Position numbers and translations under genes: made by a program
Assembly (NCBI RefSeq): GCF_018446385.1
Contig: NC_056002.1
Coordinates: 27,204,636 to 27,268,635 of the forward strand
Source: Zingiber officinale
Lineage: Eukaryota > Streptophyta > Magnoliopsida > Zingiberales > Zingiberaceae
Reading direction: 5' to 3'
DNA: 64,000 nucleotides
Shown: piece after piece, positions 44,932 through 57,700 of the stretch
How positions within the stretch are numbered: the first letter of the stretch is position 1
Layout: every line of letters starts with the position of its first letter
Notes under the pieces: model-generated
Seen by the model: only the letters and a program-made list of their open reading frames with translations
What the model was told of the DNA's origin: nothing
The model's database searches: none

Positions 44932-46139
44932 TTAAATTAGGAGATTAACACATAATTTTTTTTTTCATCTAATCCATTTTCTATTAAAAGGATAAACATA
45001 TTATTCACCAATAAAATCAATGCTCTCCTTATTTTATATTTATAACAGAGCAAAAAAAATATATAAAAAAAGCCTCCCAAATTATATAAATACACCTATA
45101 TAAAAAAAAACACTCATAAAATATTTTTACTCAGAGAGTACCGTACCCCATATTCCAACATTATTATTAGAACGATTAGACAGACTCACCTGCCGTGATG
45201 AGGTGGACTGACCCATGGAGGCTGACCATTTGGCAGGCCGAGTAGACTCGTCATCTTAGCGGATTGAAAAATCTCCAATTCAACCCAACTCAAGATGGGT
45301 TACGAGTTAGGCAAGTCACCATCAAAAAATAAAATAAAATAAAATAAAAAAAATCCACAACAAGCTTGGATTGACCCTCAGATTGCTCATCCAGTGAAGA
45401 GAAAATGTTCATAAAGCAAAATAGATATAACACCTATTACTCAAGAAAACCACTCTAAGCAAATTAAGAAAACTTACCATAAAGATGGTCATAAACCAAT
45501 CTAGATACCCCAATTGCATCAATGCACTCTAAAAAAGCAGCAAGCGTGCTATAACTCTAATGAACATGAGAGAAGTGCCAAGGGACCTCAATGATGATTC
45601 AAAGTGCATGAGCTACTACTTTAGCATTTCATCACCCCACGGGCTAACCCAAGCTCGTTGCGGGTCGACTAGCGTAGCCGCTAACCCAAGTGGGTCGGCC
45701 CGCCTGAACCTGTCTCTAAATGGGTTGATAAAATTTCAACCTAATTCATTTAAATTATTTGGTGAGACGAACTAATCTAACTGGTCCAATTCAAATTGAC
45801 GACTTTAATTGTTATAGCAACGGTTGAGTAGCTATTATAATATTTATAGGGATTAGAACTTATCTTCAACTTAGATTAAAGTTAAATAGACATTTTTTTT
45901 TTATGTTGTAGCAATTATATAATTATAGCTAAATTCTAAATCATAAAATCTACCTAAATCTTATTATATCAAAATATTCTTTATTCATTTGGTCAAAATT
46001 ATTTAACTTCATTAAAATCAATTTAAATTAACAAAAGTCATTCTAAAAAAATATAGAAACTACTACGTAGTTGTTACTACACTACAAAAATATTGTATTA
46101 GATGTTATATATTATAGTAACTACATTATATTTTGCAGA
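44932..46139. other. Repeat-like intergenic sequence
   Basis: No gene. An (AAAAT)n microsatellite lies at 45326-45352. Segments at 45190-45320 and 45640-45740 are rich in GGGTTAGC/GGCCCGCC-type words (such as GGGTCGGCCCGCC), a common decayed plant repeat. An incomplete CACTACAAAAATATT motif is at about 46080. Nothing else is recognised. Confidence 0.4.
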
Positions 46140-46325
46140 AGGTCATATGTTGATCTTATGCACCCTACATGATCAGCCCTATAATAATTCACAAAGAGCT
46201 AAATTAGGAAATTAAATAGATCATCACATGGAAAGGTATTTCTTAAGATTTCATCGAGAATCGACCCTTGCTTCATTCTGCAACTCTATCATGTGATAAT
46301 CAACTCAACCAAATCCTAGGGGCAA
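46140..46325 (-). mobile_element. Possible tRNA-derived SINE (old)
   Basis: The minus strand starts CCCCTAGGATTTGGTTGAGT, with an A-box-like start and a B-box GGGTCGATTCTCG. The target duplication is weak. It is part of a cluster of SINE-like sequences. Confidence 0.35.
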
Positions 46326-46523
46326 TAGAAACTGTATTATATATAGTATAGCAAAAGATAATTATACTCATCTCAGACACCTCTCACAGCTTGTCTCCAG
46401 GTTATATAAAAGGAGATAAATCACAGGTTAGATTATAACCGACTGCCAAAGAATTAGTAGTGCAAGGAGAATAGCAATTACATTATACGTGGCAAAAGGC
46501 GAAGGAATAGCAATTACATTATA

Positions 46524-46740
46524 ATATGACAAAATACGATTTGCTTGTTCCTAGCGCCCCTAGCGCCTCCGTCAATACGCCTCTAGGCTAACACAGAGGA
46601 AGTAAATCATGGGTGACTACTAGTCATTAATGCAGTGATCAAGACATGGGGGAAGACATGGTCGGATATACAGAGTTTCGACCTCATAACCTAATATGGC
46701 AATATCTCATACCTTAATTATCGCACCGCCTCAAGGGAAC
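46524..46740 (-). mobile_element. Probable tRNA-derived SINE, different family
   Basis: The minus strand starts GTTCCCTTGAGGCGGTGCGA and has a B-box-like GGTCGAAACTC. It is flanked by imperfect copies of ATAGCAATTACATTATAA (about 46508 and 46743, two mismatches). Confidence 0.5.
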
Positions 46741-46796
46741 TAATAGTCATTACATTATAACAACTAGTCATAGTTGTCATAATATTACTAAAAATA

Positions 46797-46980
46797 GCCT
46801 CCAGGGCGTAGCGCAGACGATGAGTGCATGGTATCTCTGACGTAATGGTCAGGGGTCAATTCTCAGGAACTGACAACTTGGGGTTTACCCCGTCATGTAC
46901 CTATGGCTTGTGTACCTGCATCTCCCTGCATATCCGTGAGGTTGACATTAAGGGACCGTTAAAATAACGGATCTATCTTT
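46797..46980 (+). mobile_element. tRNA-derived SINE, family 1, plus strand
   Basis: It is 184 bp with a perfect 18-bp duplication ATAATATTACTAAAAATA (46779-46796, 46981-46998). It starts GCCTCCAGGGCGTAGCGCA, has a B-box GGGTCAATTCT, and ends ACGGATCTATCTTT. It is the same family as 41619-41806 in opposite orientation. Confidence 0.9.
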
Positions 46981-46998
46981 ATAATATTACTAAAAATA

Positions 46999-49139
46999 AG
47001 AAAAGTATGGTAGGAGTTATACTAATTATTCGGTAGTTACTGCACATCTATAAAAAGTTACAATAACGACTGAAATAAAATGGTATTATGAAAAAAAAGA
47101 ATATCTTATAAGGCGTCCTATAAAAGAGATATTTATGTATTTGGTGTTTCTTTTTATTTGAGATGCTGGTTGAACCATAAGTCGGAGGCCTCTTGGCCTC
47201 CCTCAGATTTGACCCTAGTGGTTTCTGTGACTCAAACAAGTAACAACTTTATTATTGCTTTAGAACTTCCCTTCATCCTCGATTACATTTGACAATTAAT
47301 TTCGTAGAACTTGTTTTTCATCTGCAGTTCCTACAATTATGATGGATTTGTATAATTTTTTTTAAATGAAGCGTATAATCATGTGATACTGAGTTTCTAG
47401 ACCATCCGCTACGAATACTTATCGATTTATCCTGATAATCGATAAAAAATTTTCATAGGATTAAACCAGTTGTTATAAATTTGGTGTTATCTGATTTAAT
47501 ATTTTTTTCATAGAACTCGTTCTCTTAGTGGTAAAGTGTTAGCAGATTAACCAAGTATAAATGGTTCAAATCTTAACTATGTTGTATAGTAAGATATTTT
47601 CCTTTAGTTTGAAGAAAAAATTTGGGACGTTTGTTGTAATGAAACATCCAAGACTTGATTATTCGGAGAAGAGCCACTGCCAGATCTGCGAACAGTTCAC
47701 CTCTAGAATTAAAAAATCTTTGGTAAATCACTGAACTATTTAATTTAAGTTTCATATTATCCAAATTACCTAGATAATTTCAAAAAACTCAAATTATATA
47801 TCTAATACCTATTTTTACTTTGATTTTGCTCACTGAATCGATTACTATAGTATAGCAATCAATTCAATATGTTTGTGTGATAATTTTTTTTTTTTAAAAT
47901 GATTAAAAAGTTTTCTACGATCAAAAATTCACTGTTCTTAATACGGTATATCAAATTAATATTTGAAAGTATGAATATAATCAAGAGAACTAGACGAACA
48001 CATATGATCTTGTTTCATGTCATTCCGAGCTATTGAAATCTATCATCCAATTTTAACCAAAACATCAATTTCTATACCCTTAAATATTATTTTCATATGT
48101 CATATTACGGGTAATAATTTTTCAAATAGGAATATGTCCAAAAAAAATTGATTCATATTCAAAAATTTAATGCTCTCAATATGATATATTAAATTGATAT
48201 TTGAAAGTGTATATATATAATCAGGAGAAATAGATAAATATATAAAATCTGATTATATATTATTTTGATCTCTCTATATCTATATGTCATCGAACATCAA
48301 TTCTATACACTTTATTAAAAAACGATGAATTTATAATCATGGAAGAATTTTTATTTTTTATTTTTAAATATTAATAAATTGCTAGGTAACAATTGATTAA
48401 AAATCTTTTCTTTTGCACGTATACTGGTAACCAAGCAATCAATTCGACGGGCGAAAGTAGCTGAGGGATAAAATTGGTATCAACACATGATTTAGTTATT
48501 TTCAAAGTTACCTATGTGATTTTAATAATACGAAATTTAAATTACATGGTTAAAAATCTTAGAACATTCGGTCCTTGGTATATGATTCAGTCTGAAGACT
48601 AGACAAATGATGCACTGGCTCTATTGGATAGTTTGTTAATCGGTGAAAGACTTCAACAGTTGAGAACTAAACTTTCCTTCGATCCTGTACACAATCCGTC
48701 GATCCCACAAAATGTTAATGACCAAAGATTAGGAAAGGGATCCCTGGTAAGATTCTATGATGTTCAAGTCAGTACAATTTCTGTCAGGTGTAGGAAGAAC
48801 CATAGAGGATGCAAACGTAAGGTTTATGATGTCAATTGCGTATCTTGCCAACGGAAAGAATCCCCTTTATACACCAACTCTCACAACCTCCGTGATCGTG
48901 AGGTGGTCCCTTGCGTCGGAGTTTGTTAGGTGATGGAAAAAGTACAGTCTAGGTGATCTGTAATGATAGTCCTAGGAATTTTTTTCTACTCACAGATGTA
49001 CCTCTTTGGTCGCTTTTGGCTTAGGCTTTTGGTGAAGTTGTTGGCGTATGCTGTTATAACAGAACAATTAGTGAGGAAATCCTCAAGAAATATTCCCTGA
49101 CAACTCTGACATGCTGTTAGAATGTTGTTTGCTGCTTGC
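46999..49139. other. AT-rich intergenic sequence
   Basis: No supported gene. A tRNA-like stretch near 47530-47575 (AGTGGTAAAGTG, then GGTTCAAATC) may be another decayed SINE head. Two related ~240-bp segments, about 47930-48100 and 48170-48310 (sharing ATATTTGAAAGTRTRWATAT), look like an old duplication. A 101-codon ORF at 48624-48929 has no recognisable domain. Confidence 0.4.
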
Positions 49140-50297
49140 CTACTAAATATACTTCGGTCGGTCCTTAAGTCGACCGTTTGATTGGAATGTCTTTTATTGA
49201 ATATATTTCGGCCGATCTCTCATTTGGTTGGGCATTTATAGCAAGTCTTATGAAATGGAGCACCTTTAACCTGTATCGGTATCAATCTGCTCTATCGTGT
49301 GCTAAATATTGTAAAGATCTATTCGAAGACTAATATGGTACCCATAGCATGCCAGAGATCTATTCAAGGAACCATATGATAAATATGTATGTTAAAGTCT
49401 TTATTTTTAGGGACTATATGACATCAGGTAATTTTAAACCCGGCCGAGCTCTGCCTAGCTGGTTATATATATGTAGAGTCTCCTAAGGGTAAGTGTCTTT
49501 AAGCCCGTTCGGTCTTTGCCCGGCCGAGAGTGCACAGAGAGTCTTATGTTCGAACGACCTTTATCGACCGATTGTATATTAAGAGCTTTACTAGGCTAAG
49601 GGCGCTACGCCCGGCCTTTGCCTGGCTAGACGTACACAGTAAGTCTTATGTTCGACCAATCTTTATCCGACCAATCGTATATTAAAAGCTTTACGAGGCT
49701 AAGGGCGCTACACTCGACCGGCCTTTTCCTAGCCAACATTTACCCCACCCTAGTGTGTATTGAGAACTTTTTTTTTATGAGACTAAGTGTGTTAGGGTTG
49801 ATTTGTAGTTAGAGGGGGGAGGGGGTGAATAGCTCGTCGCGCTTCGTTTGCTTGTTTCGGTGTTGTTGATGTGCAGCGGAAAGACTCGAAACAAGACTCA
49901 CAATGCTAACAAGTAGATTTACTTGGTATCCACCTCAAGAAAAGGTGACTAATCCAAGGATCCACACATAACACACTCTCCACAATGAAAAACACTCCTT
50001 CTCGGTAACTACCGAAGGCGGAGAAGCCTTTACAATCTCTCAATACAACAAGAAGAAATGAAGAAGCAAATATAAAGAAAATCTTACAAGATTTTACACA
50101 AATGAAACCCTAACTAGCTTCTTCTTCTTGTGTGGAACACCTCTTGATCTTGAAAGTGAAGCAACACTTTGCTCCAAGAAGCTTCAAGAACTGGCGAGAA
50201 CCTGTGAGAAAAGATCGCAAGAAGTGGAGAGGAAGAGGTATGTAGTCACTGTGAGGAAGACGACTTTAAACTCGACGCTTCCTTCGCAACAGTCACA

Positions 50298-50620
50298 TCC
50301 CAATCGATTAGGGAGGCTTGAATCTATCGGTCGATCGATTCAGAGTGCCTCTGTGCTCTGCTGGAGAAGGCCTGAATCGATCGCCTGATTGATTCAGCCT
50401 TCATCGCATCGCGCGCGATTTCCAGCTATCAATAGATCAGCCGATCGATTGGCGGTGCCCAATCGATCAACTGATCGATTGGGAAGACTTTTGTGCGCGC
50501 GATATAATCTCCCAATCGATCGGTCAATTGATTGGGCTGTTGTTTATCGCAACACTCTCCCAATCAATCGGCTGATCGATTGGGCTTCGGTTCAATCGAT
50601 TGACTGATCGATTGACTACC
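50298..50620. repeat. ATCGAT palindrome cluster in the second solo LTR
   Basis: Repeated CAATCGATCRRCTGATCGATTGG-like units, about ten half-sites. The motif style matches 10028-10355, but the surrounding LTR sequence is a different family. Confidence 0.75.
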
Positions 50621-51009
50621 CTTGACTTGCTTAAACCAAGCTCAAGGGTCCCCAATTCCAACATCCGTTCAACCGTGACCTGTTGGAACTCCTTATGCCT
50701 AGCATTCGGTTAACTTTGACTTGTCGGGACTTCTTCACCAAGTGTCTAGTCAATCCTTTGACCTATTTGGACTTTTCTCCTCGTGCCAAGTGTCCGATCA
50801 ACTTTGATCCACTTGGACTTACCGTCTCGTGCCGAGTGTCCGATTCTCCAAGACCCACTTGGACTTCCACCAGATGTCCGGTCACCCTTGACCCATCTGG
50901 ATTTCCTCGTGCCAAGTATCCGGTCAATCTTTTGACCTACTTGGGCTTCCCAACACTAGGTGTCTGGTCAACCTTGACCCACTTAGATCTTCACGTGCCT
51001 AACTTCACT

Positions 51010-51370
51010 ACCATATCTTTCCATCTGCCCAGTTTCACTCACTAGGACTTTTCATCTGCATGTCTTCACTCACCATGACTTGCCATCTACCTGGCTTCAC
51101 TCATCAGGACTTTCGCCTAGCTTCACTCACTAGGATTTTCACTTGGCTTCACTTACCAGGATTTTTCCACTGCTTGGCTTCACTCACCGGGACTTTCACC
51201 TGCCTGACTTCACTTACCAGGACTTTCATCTAGCTTCACTCAGTAGGATTTTTCCACTGTCCGACTTCACTCGCCGGGACTTTCACCTGTCTAGTTTCCC
51301 TCACTAGGTCTTTCACTTGGCTTCACTCACCAGGATTTCCCAACTGCCTAGCTTCACTCACTAGGTCTTT
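51010..51370 (+). repeat. ~30-bp tandem units in the second solo LTR
   Basis: Degenerate repeats of GGCTTCACTCACYAGGACTTT with C/T-rich spacers (such as CACCTGCCT), a dozen or so copies. Confidence 0.65.
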
Positions 51371-54139
51371 CCCTTGCTTAACCTTTAGTTAAGATTTTCC
51401 CAGTCAAGTATCCGATCAACCCTTTGACTTACTTAGCTCTTCTTGACATCTAACTTGTCAACCTTGACCAGAGGAGAATTGCACCATCAATCTCCCCAAC
51501 CGGACGATTGCACCTGCAATCTCCATGTATTATTAAACATCGAAACCTAAACATCAAGACTCAAGCTTGAGCTAACTCAAGCTCAGTCAACCTTGACCTA
51601 GGAATATTGCACCAATAAAGTGCGCTACGCCCGGCCGGGCATACACAGCCTTATGTTTGACCAATTTTTATCCGGTTGATCACATATTGAGAGTTTTATA
51701 AGGTTAAGTAGCCTCAAGTCCGACCGACCTTTACTCGACCGGGCGTACACGGAAAACCTTATGTTCGACCAGTCGTTATTTGGCTGATCGTATATTAAGA
51801 ATTTTATGAGGCTAAGGGCTTTGGGTCCGTCCAGACTTTGCCCCGCCGGGCGTACACAGAGAACATTAAGTACCTCGAGCCTAACCAACCTTTCATCCGA
51901 CCGTGTGAGTATAAAGAGTTTTTAAAAGGCTTAAATGCCTAGAGCCCGGATGGTCTTTCATCCGGCCGGGCTCCTTTGAACCCGACCAATCATTTACTGT
52001 TCGAGCACATTATTTCTTTAGTTTCAGAGTAGAGCCCTAGAGTCCTTATATCCGACCGGGTTTATAGCCGATCGACCTTATCTGAGTGTCCTGCTTTAGG
52101 GCCGCACGGGCAAGACTTAAGAATTTTGAGGCGGGGCGATCAACATGACCAAGTGTGAAATGCTCCTCTATCCTCACTTTTGACTGTCATATTACTTTGA
52201 CTATCACATCACTTTAACTTTAACTACCACATCTTTTTCTAGATCCTCTCACTATAACCCGTATCAATATTACATTCAACTTTGAAAATTTACTCCATAT
52301 CATCCTTCCTGCCTTTGATCCTCAGGCGACATACCTTACTTGAGGGCGAAGGGCACATTTTCCTTTTCCTAATCTGGTATACCTTTCCCCGTAGCTGTGC
52401 CTGCGGAACGAATCAAATAAAAGGAAAAGATGAAGACATGACAAGGAAGGAACTCTTCCATTCCCCATGCGCGCGTTATTTAAAGGCGATCAATCCCCAC
52501 GCGGACGGAGGTCTTGGTGCTCAGCCATGAAAACGCTTCTCTGCCTTCGGACTGCGTGCCCACTGTGATTTGCGCTTCCAAAGCAAACACCAGCACCGGC
52601 TTCGGCTTGCTCCGCCGCTGCCTCAGTCTCAGGCTCTCAGCTTTCCCCGATCGACCGGCCCCTTCATCCGGGCGCCATTGTTCAGCTGCTCCATGAAACC
52701 GCCGACTACTCCTACTATGCCAACTCCGTTCTCGGAGGACTCCGACAGCGATCAGGATGAGCAGAAAAGTGATGTAGATATCGTACAGGTGAACGACTTG
52801 TGGATGAACTCATGGGTGGTGTTACTTGATCATATCTTTGGTCGGACAGACAAGGTAAAAGTCCAATTGTTGGATCCCGTTAAACAACTTGTGTCTTAGA
52901 AAAATAATATGCACAAGAAAAGCTCAGGATAGAGACGTAAACTGATGAGCCCACAAAAAGTAAAAATGATGGGCTATAAATTTATGTATTTAAACCTGAG
53001 CTGAGATTTTTTCCTTGTACATATCTATACTCTTTTTTGAAATCTGTTTTCTCCTCCCTTTTTCAGATTTCAGAAAACTAAGTAGAAACACCATCCATTT
53101 AAGAAAATTGCTAGCTTTGGTGGTAAGATTCACATTAGCACACACAATATAATCTTATATTTTCGGTAACAGAGGATCCTGTATATTATTTGTAAAATAC
53201 ATGATTTTCTTTTTGAATGCAGAACCAAAATTCTAGGGCTTGAACTAGTGTTCTCTGTTTTTCCTTTTCATATTTGGATATTAACTTCTATTCTAGGAAT
53301 GAGAATTTATAATTGGGCAAAAAAAGATGGCATACCAATTTGAGTTTCTCCTTTCGAGCTAGTAGTTTGTATTGAGGGAGAAACTCCATTGCACCTACAT
53401 CTCCTATGGCAATCAAGTGTAATTGTCCCTTCAGTATCTTCTTTAGACGGTTGAAGTTCATCTTTTGCCTAGCTTGGTATTTTAGCAATGAGGGAAAAAC
53501 TCCATTGCACATGCATTTTCCTTACAAAACCCACCCCATGGCAGATAACCCTGTCATGGCTGGTCTCAAGCCCGGATAAAGGAGGATTGTGTTAATTTGC
53601 CGGCCAAAGTTAAAACATAGGCAAATGCTATGTATAGATTCTTCAACGCGCATCCTCCTTACCTTATATTTTGGGAGATGGACAACATATGTATCTAGGT
53701 TTCTCACCTTCTTCGAACCACCAGTCTTTGCCATCTTCCATGTCAAAATAGTTGGTCTAGAAGATTCGATGATAGCTTCCTTGAATGAAAGGTTTGAGGC
53801 TTTCTCTTTGTCAAGCTTTCTTCTATTTGGCTTTCTTGACACCCACCACCTTAGAAGATTTTACTCCATCATTCTTTGCCACGTTAAAAGGCCTCTCCAT
53901 TATTGATGAAGATAAGAACTTGGAAAGGTTGTGTAAGTTCTAAAAGAGGAATACAAAATGAAAAAGAAAAATTTCCTAATCACTGTATAAGAATTAAGAC
54001 ATAGGGAAGAACACAAAGTGAACTTAGGTAACAATTACAATATTAAAATATTTTAGTATTATATTAATCACTCTCATTCTTCCACATGGAGAAATAAATT
54101 TGTTATTTAGTCTTTCCTTATAAATTATACATCTTCTCA

Positions 54140-55262
54140 GTCAACTAATTGAAAAATATCAAGAACAAAATTAAAATCTACATATGGTATTCATTGACTT
54201 ATAAAAAGTTTATGATAGAGTCCCAAAAGAAATTATATGGAGATTTTCTAGAAAAGAGAGGTGCTAACATAGCATATATTGAACTAATTAAGAATATATA
54301 TGAGGATGTAATGATTAGAGTAAAGACTTCAGGCAGATTAATTAAAGCATTTCCAATAAAAATAGAGTTACATCAATGATCAGCTCTATGTCCTTGTCCT
54401 TATCCTTATCTTTTTACACTAATTATGGATGAACTCACTGGACACATTTAAGGCATGCTACCGTGGTGTATGTTGTTTGCAAATGATATTGTTTTGGTAG
54501 ATGAGACACGTGAAGGAGTAAATACTAAGCTAGAATCTTGATGGGAAACACTAGAAGTGAAAGATTTTAGGCTTAGTAGAGTAAAGACAGAATATATGAA
54601 ATTTAAGTTTAGCAATATTAGACGTCATGAGACAATTGATAAGATAGGACATGACAGGTTGTCTAGAACTGAAAGCTTTAAATATTTAGGATCATTTTTG
54701 TAAAACAATGGAGGGATTGAGAGAAATGTCTTACATAGAATATAAGAAGAATGGTTGAAATGGAGGAAAGCGTTAAGTGTTTTATATGATCATAAAATAT
54801 CTCTAAAACTTAAAGGGAAGTTCTACAAAACGACGGTTAGACCTGCTATGTTATATGACGGTGAATGTTGGGCTATAACTTAAGCATATGAGCAGAAAAT
54901 GAGAGTTGAAGAGATGAGGATATAAAGGTGGATGTGTGGATATATGAGGATGGACAGAATAAGAAATGAGAGCATTAAAGAGAAAGTCGGAGTTGCATGT
55001 ATTGAGACAAAACTCTGAGAGACATGTTTAAGATAGTACATATATGTATTTAGAGGCCAATAAATGTTCTAGTTAGGCGATGTGAAACTATGATAAATAT
55101 GCACATCAACGAGGAAGAGGAAAACCAAAAAAAGACTTGGTTAGCAACAATAAACAAGATAAAATTTATTCAAGTATAGATGATGATATAGTAGGGGATA
55201 GAGCCCAATGACCTAGAAAGATCCTTATAGCCAACCTGGATAAGGCTTGGTTGTTGTTATAG
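54140..55262 (+). pseudogene. RTE-type non-LTR retrotransposon fragment in intron of gene copy 2
   Basis: In order: HMVFIDL.KVYDRVPKEI near 54180, ANIAYIELIKNIYEDVMIRV near 54265, ELTGH then the catalytic site near 54476-54487, KTEYMKFKFSN near 54585, FKYLGSF near 54680, KLKGKFYKTTVRPAMLYDGE near 54810, and RWMCGYMRMDRIRNESIKEK near 54930. The usual FADD catalytic motif reads FAND. The 3' end is ATAAGGCTTGGTTGTTGTTA, the TTG-repeat tail typical of plant RTE elements. Many stops; 5'-truncated. Gene copy 1 lacks it. Confidence 0.75.
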
Positions 55263-56379
55263 GCTTTCCTAGTGGACATAGGAGCTTGACAAACCAATAA
55301 TGTCTCAAATTATAAAGATAGTAAATTATCATTAAGTGGTTTGGGAGAATAAACAAAACTTCTCACTCACTCAAATAAGTTTATATAAAATTCTTCTTAA
55401 CAATATATTTGCTACGTAAAAAATGATACAAAATACCAAAAGATTTATGAATTTTTTGCCAATAATATTATATGAGACTGATAGCCAAAAATTTAGCATT
55501 AGTTAATATATAGTACTTTGTATCATACATGAGGATTTGTCAATCCATCCTTATCGCATGTGACATGTTTATCATTTATATATATAATCATAATGAATAT
55601 CAGTTATAGAAAATATATATCACATATTCCATTGTCATATTTCTTTTTTATCTTTTTCAATTGTACAAATTAACTAAGATATATTTCAATTTTGCACAAC
55701 TAACTCATACCCTGCTTATCTCTAACTCCAGGGTATAGAAATCGGGAACACAAAGTACGATGCCTTATTTGCTCTATTCCAAGTATACCTCAATATGGTA
55801 ACTACATACACTCATGTACTTCTTAATTGACTTTGTCATTTTGGTTTAAAATCACATAAAATAATAAAACATTGATTTTTTATTGAAAACAATTAGATAT
55901 AGACATAAAATTATTAAAGTTCTACTTAATTTGATGAACTAGCTGATTCATATATGTTTTCTTATTTGTATCATGTTGACACTTTCAGATCTAGTTTTTG
56001 CAATTTGTATTTCAAAACATGTTAGATTTGGATTTCTTGTGATCTTATTTCCAATGTTTCTACATTTAATTTATATAATTTCCATAACACAAGATTGTCA
56101 TATTAGAAGAATAGTAATAATAAATGCATATGATATAATAAAAACTTGACTATTGGATTCATACTTTTACATATAATAATATATTTTTTTAGTTAGGTTG
56201 AAGTGTTATGATCTAGGACTTAAGAGGTCAAACAAGAAACTTTGCATCAGCTATATTTTGATCAAATGCACTCTCCTTTGAACCAACTGACTTTGTCTTA
56301 ATCCCCTTCATGAACAAAAACCAAACAACTAAACTTCTTTTTTTTTTGTTAATACATACTTTGAATAGTTGTGTGTCTC

Positions 56380-57700
56380 ATTGCACTAATGGGAAGGATG
56401 ACCAATTGTCCAGCCATCAGTGTGTTCTACTGCCATCCTTGGGTTTGATATAGATGCTCATTGCCATGAAGTCTCTGAGTGTAGGACAAGTTATTGTTCG
56501 TCTGAACCCTTGAATAGTGCCAGTGCTTGATTTGTGTGATTTGGATGATCTTTGGCCAACCTAATTTATAATTTCCTGTTGATCATTGTCAACCACCATG
56601 TTCTAAGTTGAGGCTAATTTTGATTTCTTCGGTTAATAATTCCCAATCCCCCATAGTGCATTGGCCTGATACATCTGTGCCAAGCCACTAGATGACATTC
56701 AGGTGATGGCCCATCTGTGTCCTTTCCACAGGAAAGCTCCTTTGACTTGGGAAGAAAATACACACTTGCTTGGTATGTGTAGTGTAAGCCTACCACCTTT
56801 GGCGAAAAACCTCTTTTTCCATGCTTGTAGCCACTCGGTGACTTTGTCGATTTAAGCTCTCCAAAAAATCTAGTCTGGGCTTTTGATGCCAAGCTGGTAC
56901 CCCAAGTAACTGATAGGTAGCTTGGTTTCTTGGCAGCCTAGAATTAGTGACAGCACTTGAAGAGCTTTTTAAACAGTGTTCCCAATATATGTTAAAGAGC
57001 TTTTACTATAGTTGATTTTCACCCCACTGAAGAGATTAAAGCATGTAAGAATGATCTTTAGACTGCTTATGAATCATTAGCATACTGCAGTGAAATTGGA
57101 AGATTGTTTTTTCCTAATCTGAGTGCACTCATGCACAACTCAGAATTCCATTTTTGTAGCTCCATGTGAGAGTTTTACGAAGAAGATCTGAAAATTGTGG
57201 AAATGAAAGGGAGATAATGGATCACGTTGTCTCAACCCTTTTATTTCTGATCCAAGGTTCAGAAACTCCGTTTACTAGGACTGTGAGTTGTAGTTGCAAT
57301 TTCTTCGATCTGCTTGATCCACCCTAGTGGAAACTCATGTAGCTCAAGAATTAGATCAATGCTTCCTAGTTTGCATTGTCAAATGCTTTTTCATAATTCT
57401 ATCTTAATCATCGGTGCACGGTTAGCACCACTTCAACGTCTCAGTGGTTGCCACAAAGCAATATTTGCCACCTTTGTTGTTTTTCACGAAAAGTCGATAC
57501 TCACTTATCATTGAGCTGATGTAGCTTTGCAGCCTTTTGCAGTCTAGGACTCAGTTTAATGCTAGTGGTTTCAAGAGCAATTAGCTTGAAATCGCTAGGT
57601 AGTTGGGCTTTTTTAGGGATCAAGGTGATACAAACTACCTTCATAGAAACTCTGAAATAATTGTCATACATCGTGTCTGATGATGGCCCAGCTACTGCAT
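56380..57700 (-). pseudogene. LINE (L1-like) fragment in intron of gene copy 2
   Basis: The minus-strand segment 56892-56614 contains GKDTDGPSPECHLVAWHRCI followed by MHYGGLGIINRRNQN. This is a clear match to the region between RT and the C-terminal zinc segment of plant LINEs. RT-like pieces lie upstream around 57640-57490. It is equivalent to 37150-38960 in copy 1. Confidence 0.65.

Larger units (their letters stand above)
49790..51617 (+). mobile_element. Solo LTR inserted in the tandem array
   Basis: It starts TGTTAGGGTTGATTTG and ends GCACCAATA (probably a decayed CA end), with a perfect AAGTG duplication (49785-49789, 51618-51622) that restores the array unit. It contains an AGAGGGGGGAGGGGGTGAAT stretch, a second ATCGAT palindrome cluster, and a run of ~30-bp CTTCACTCACTAGGACTTT units (51010-51370). 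No coding region. Confidence 0.75.
49480..52110. repeat. ~105-120-bp degenerate tandem array, split by a solo LTR
   Basis: Units of the form GAGGCTAAGGGCGCTACGCCC ... GGCCGGGCGTACACAG ... CTTATGTTCGACCAATC ... ATCGTATATTAAGAG recur about three times before 49790 and four to five times after 51617. Flanks from about 49140 and to about 52180 share the same GGCCGA-rich style and probably belong to the same larger repeat. Confidence 0.7.

Noticed and set aside
46060..46110. CACTACAAAAATATT at about 46080 as the far end of the CACTA element at 42.7 kb
   Set aside because: It has the same orientation as a left end rather than the inverted right end, and no subterminal repeats adjoin it.
48624..48929. 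101-codon ORF as a gene
   Set aside because: No recognisable domain, no homologous copy in the window, and AT-rich intergenic context; it fits chance.
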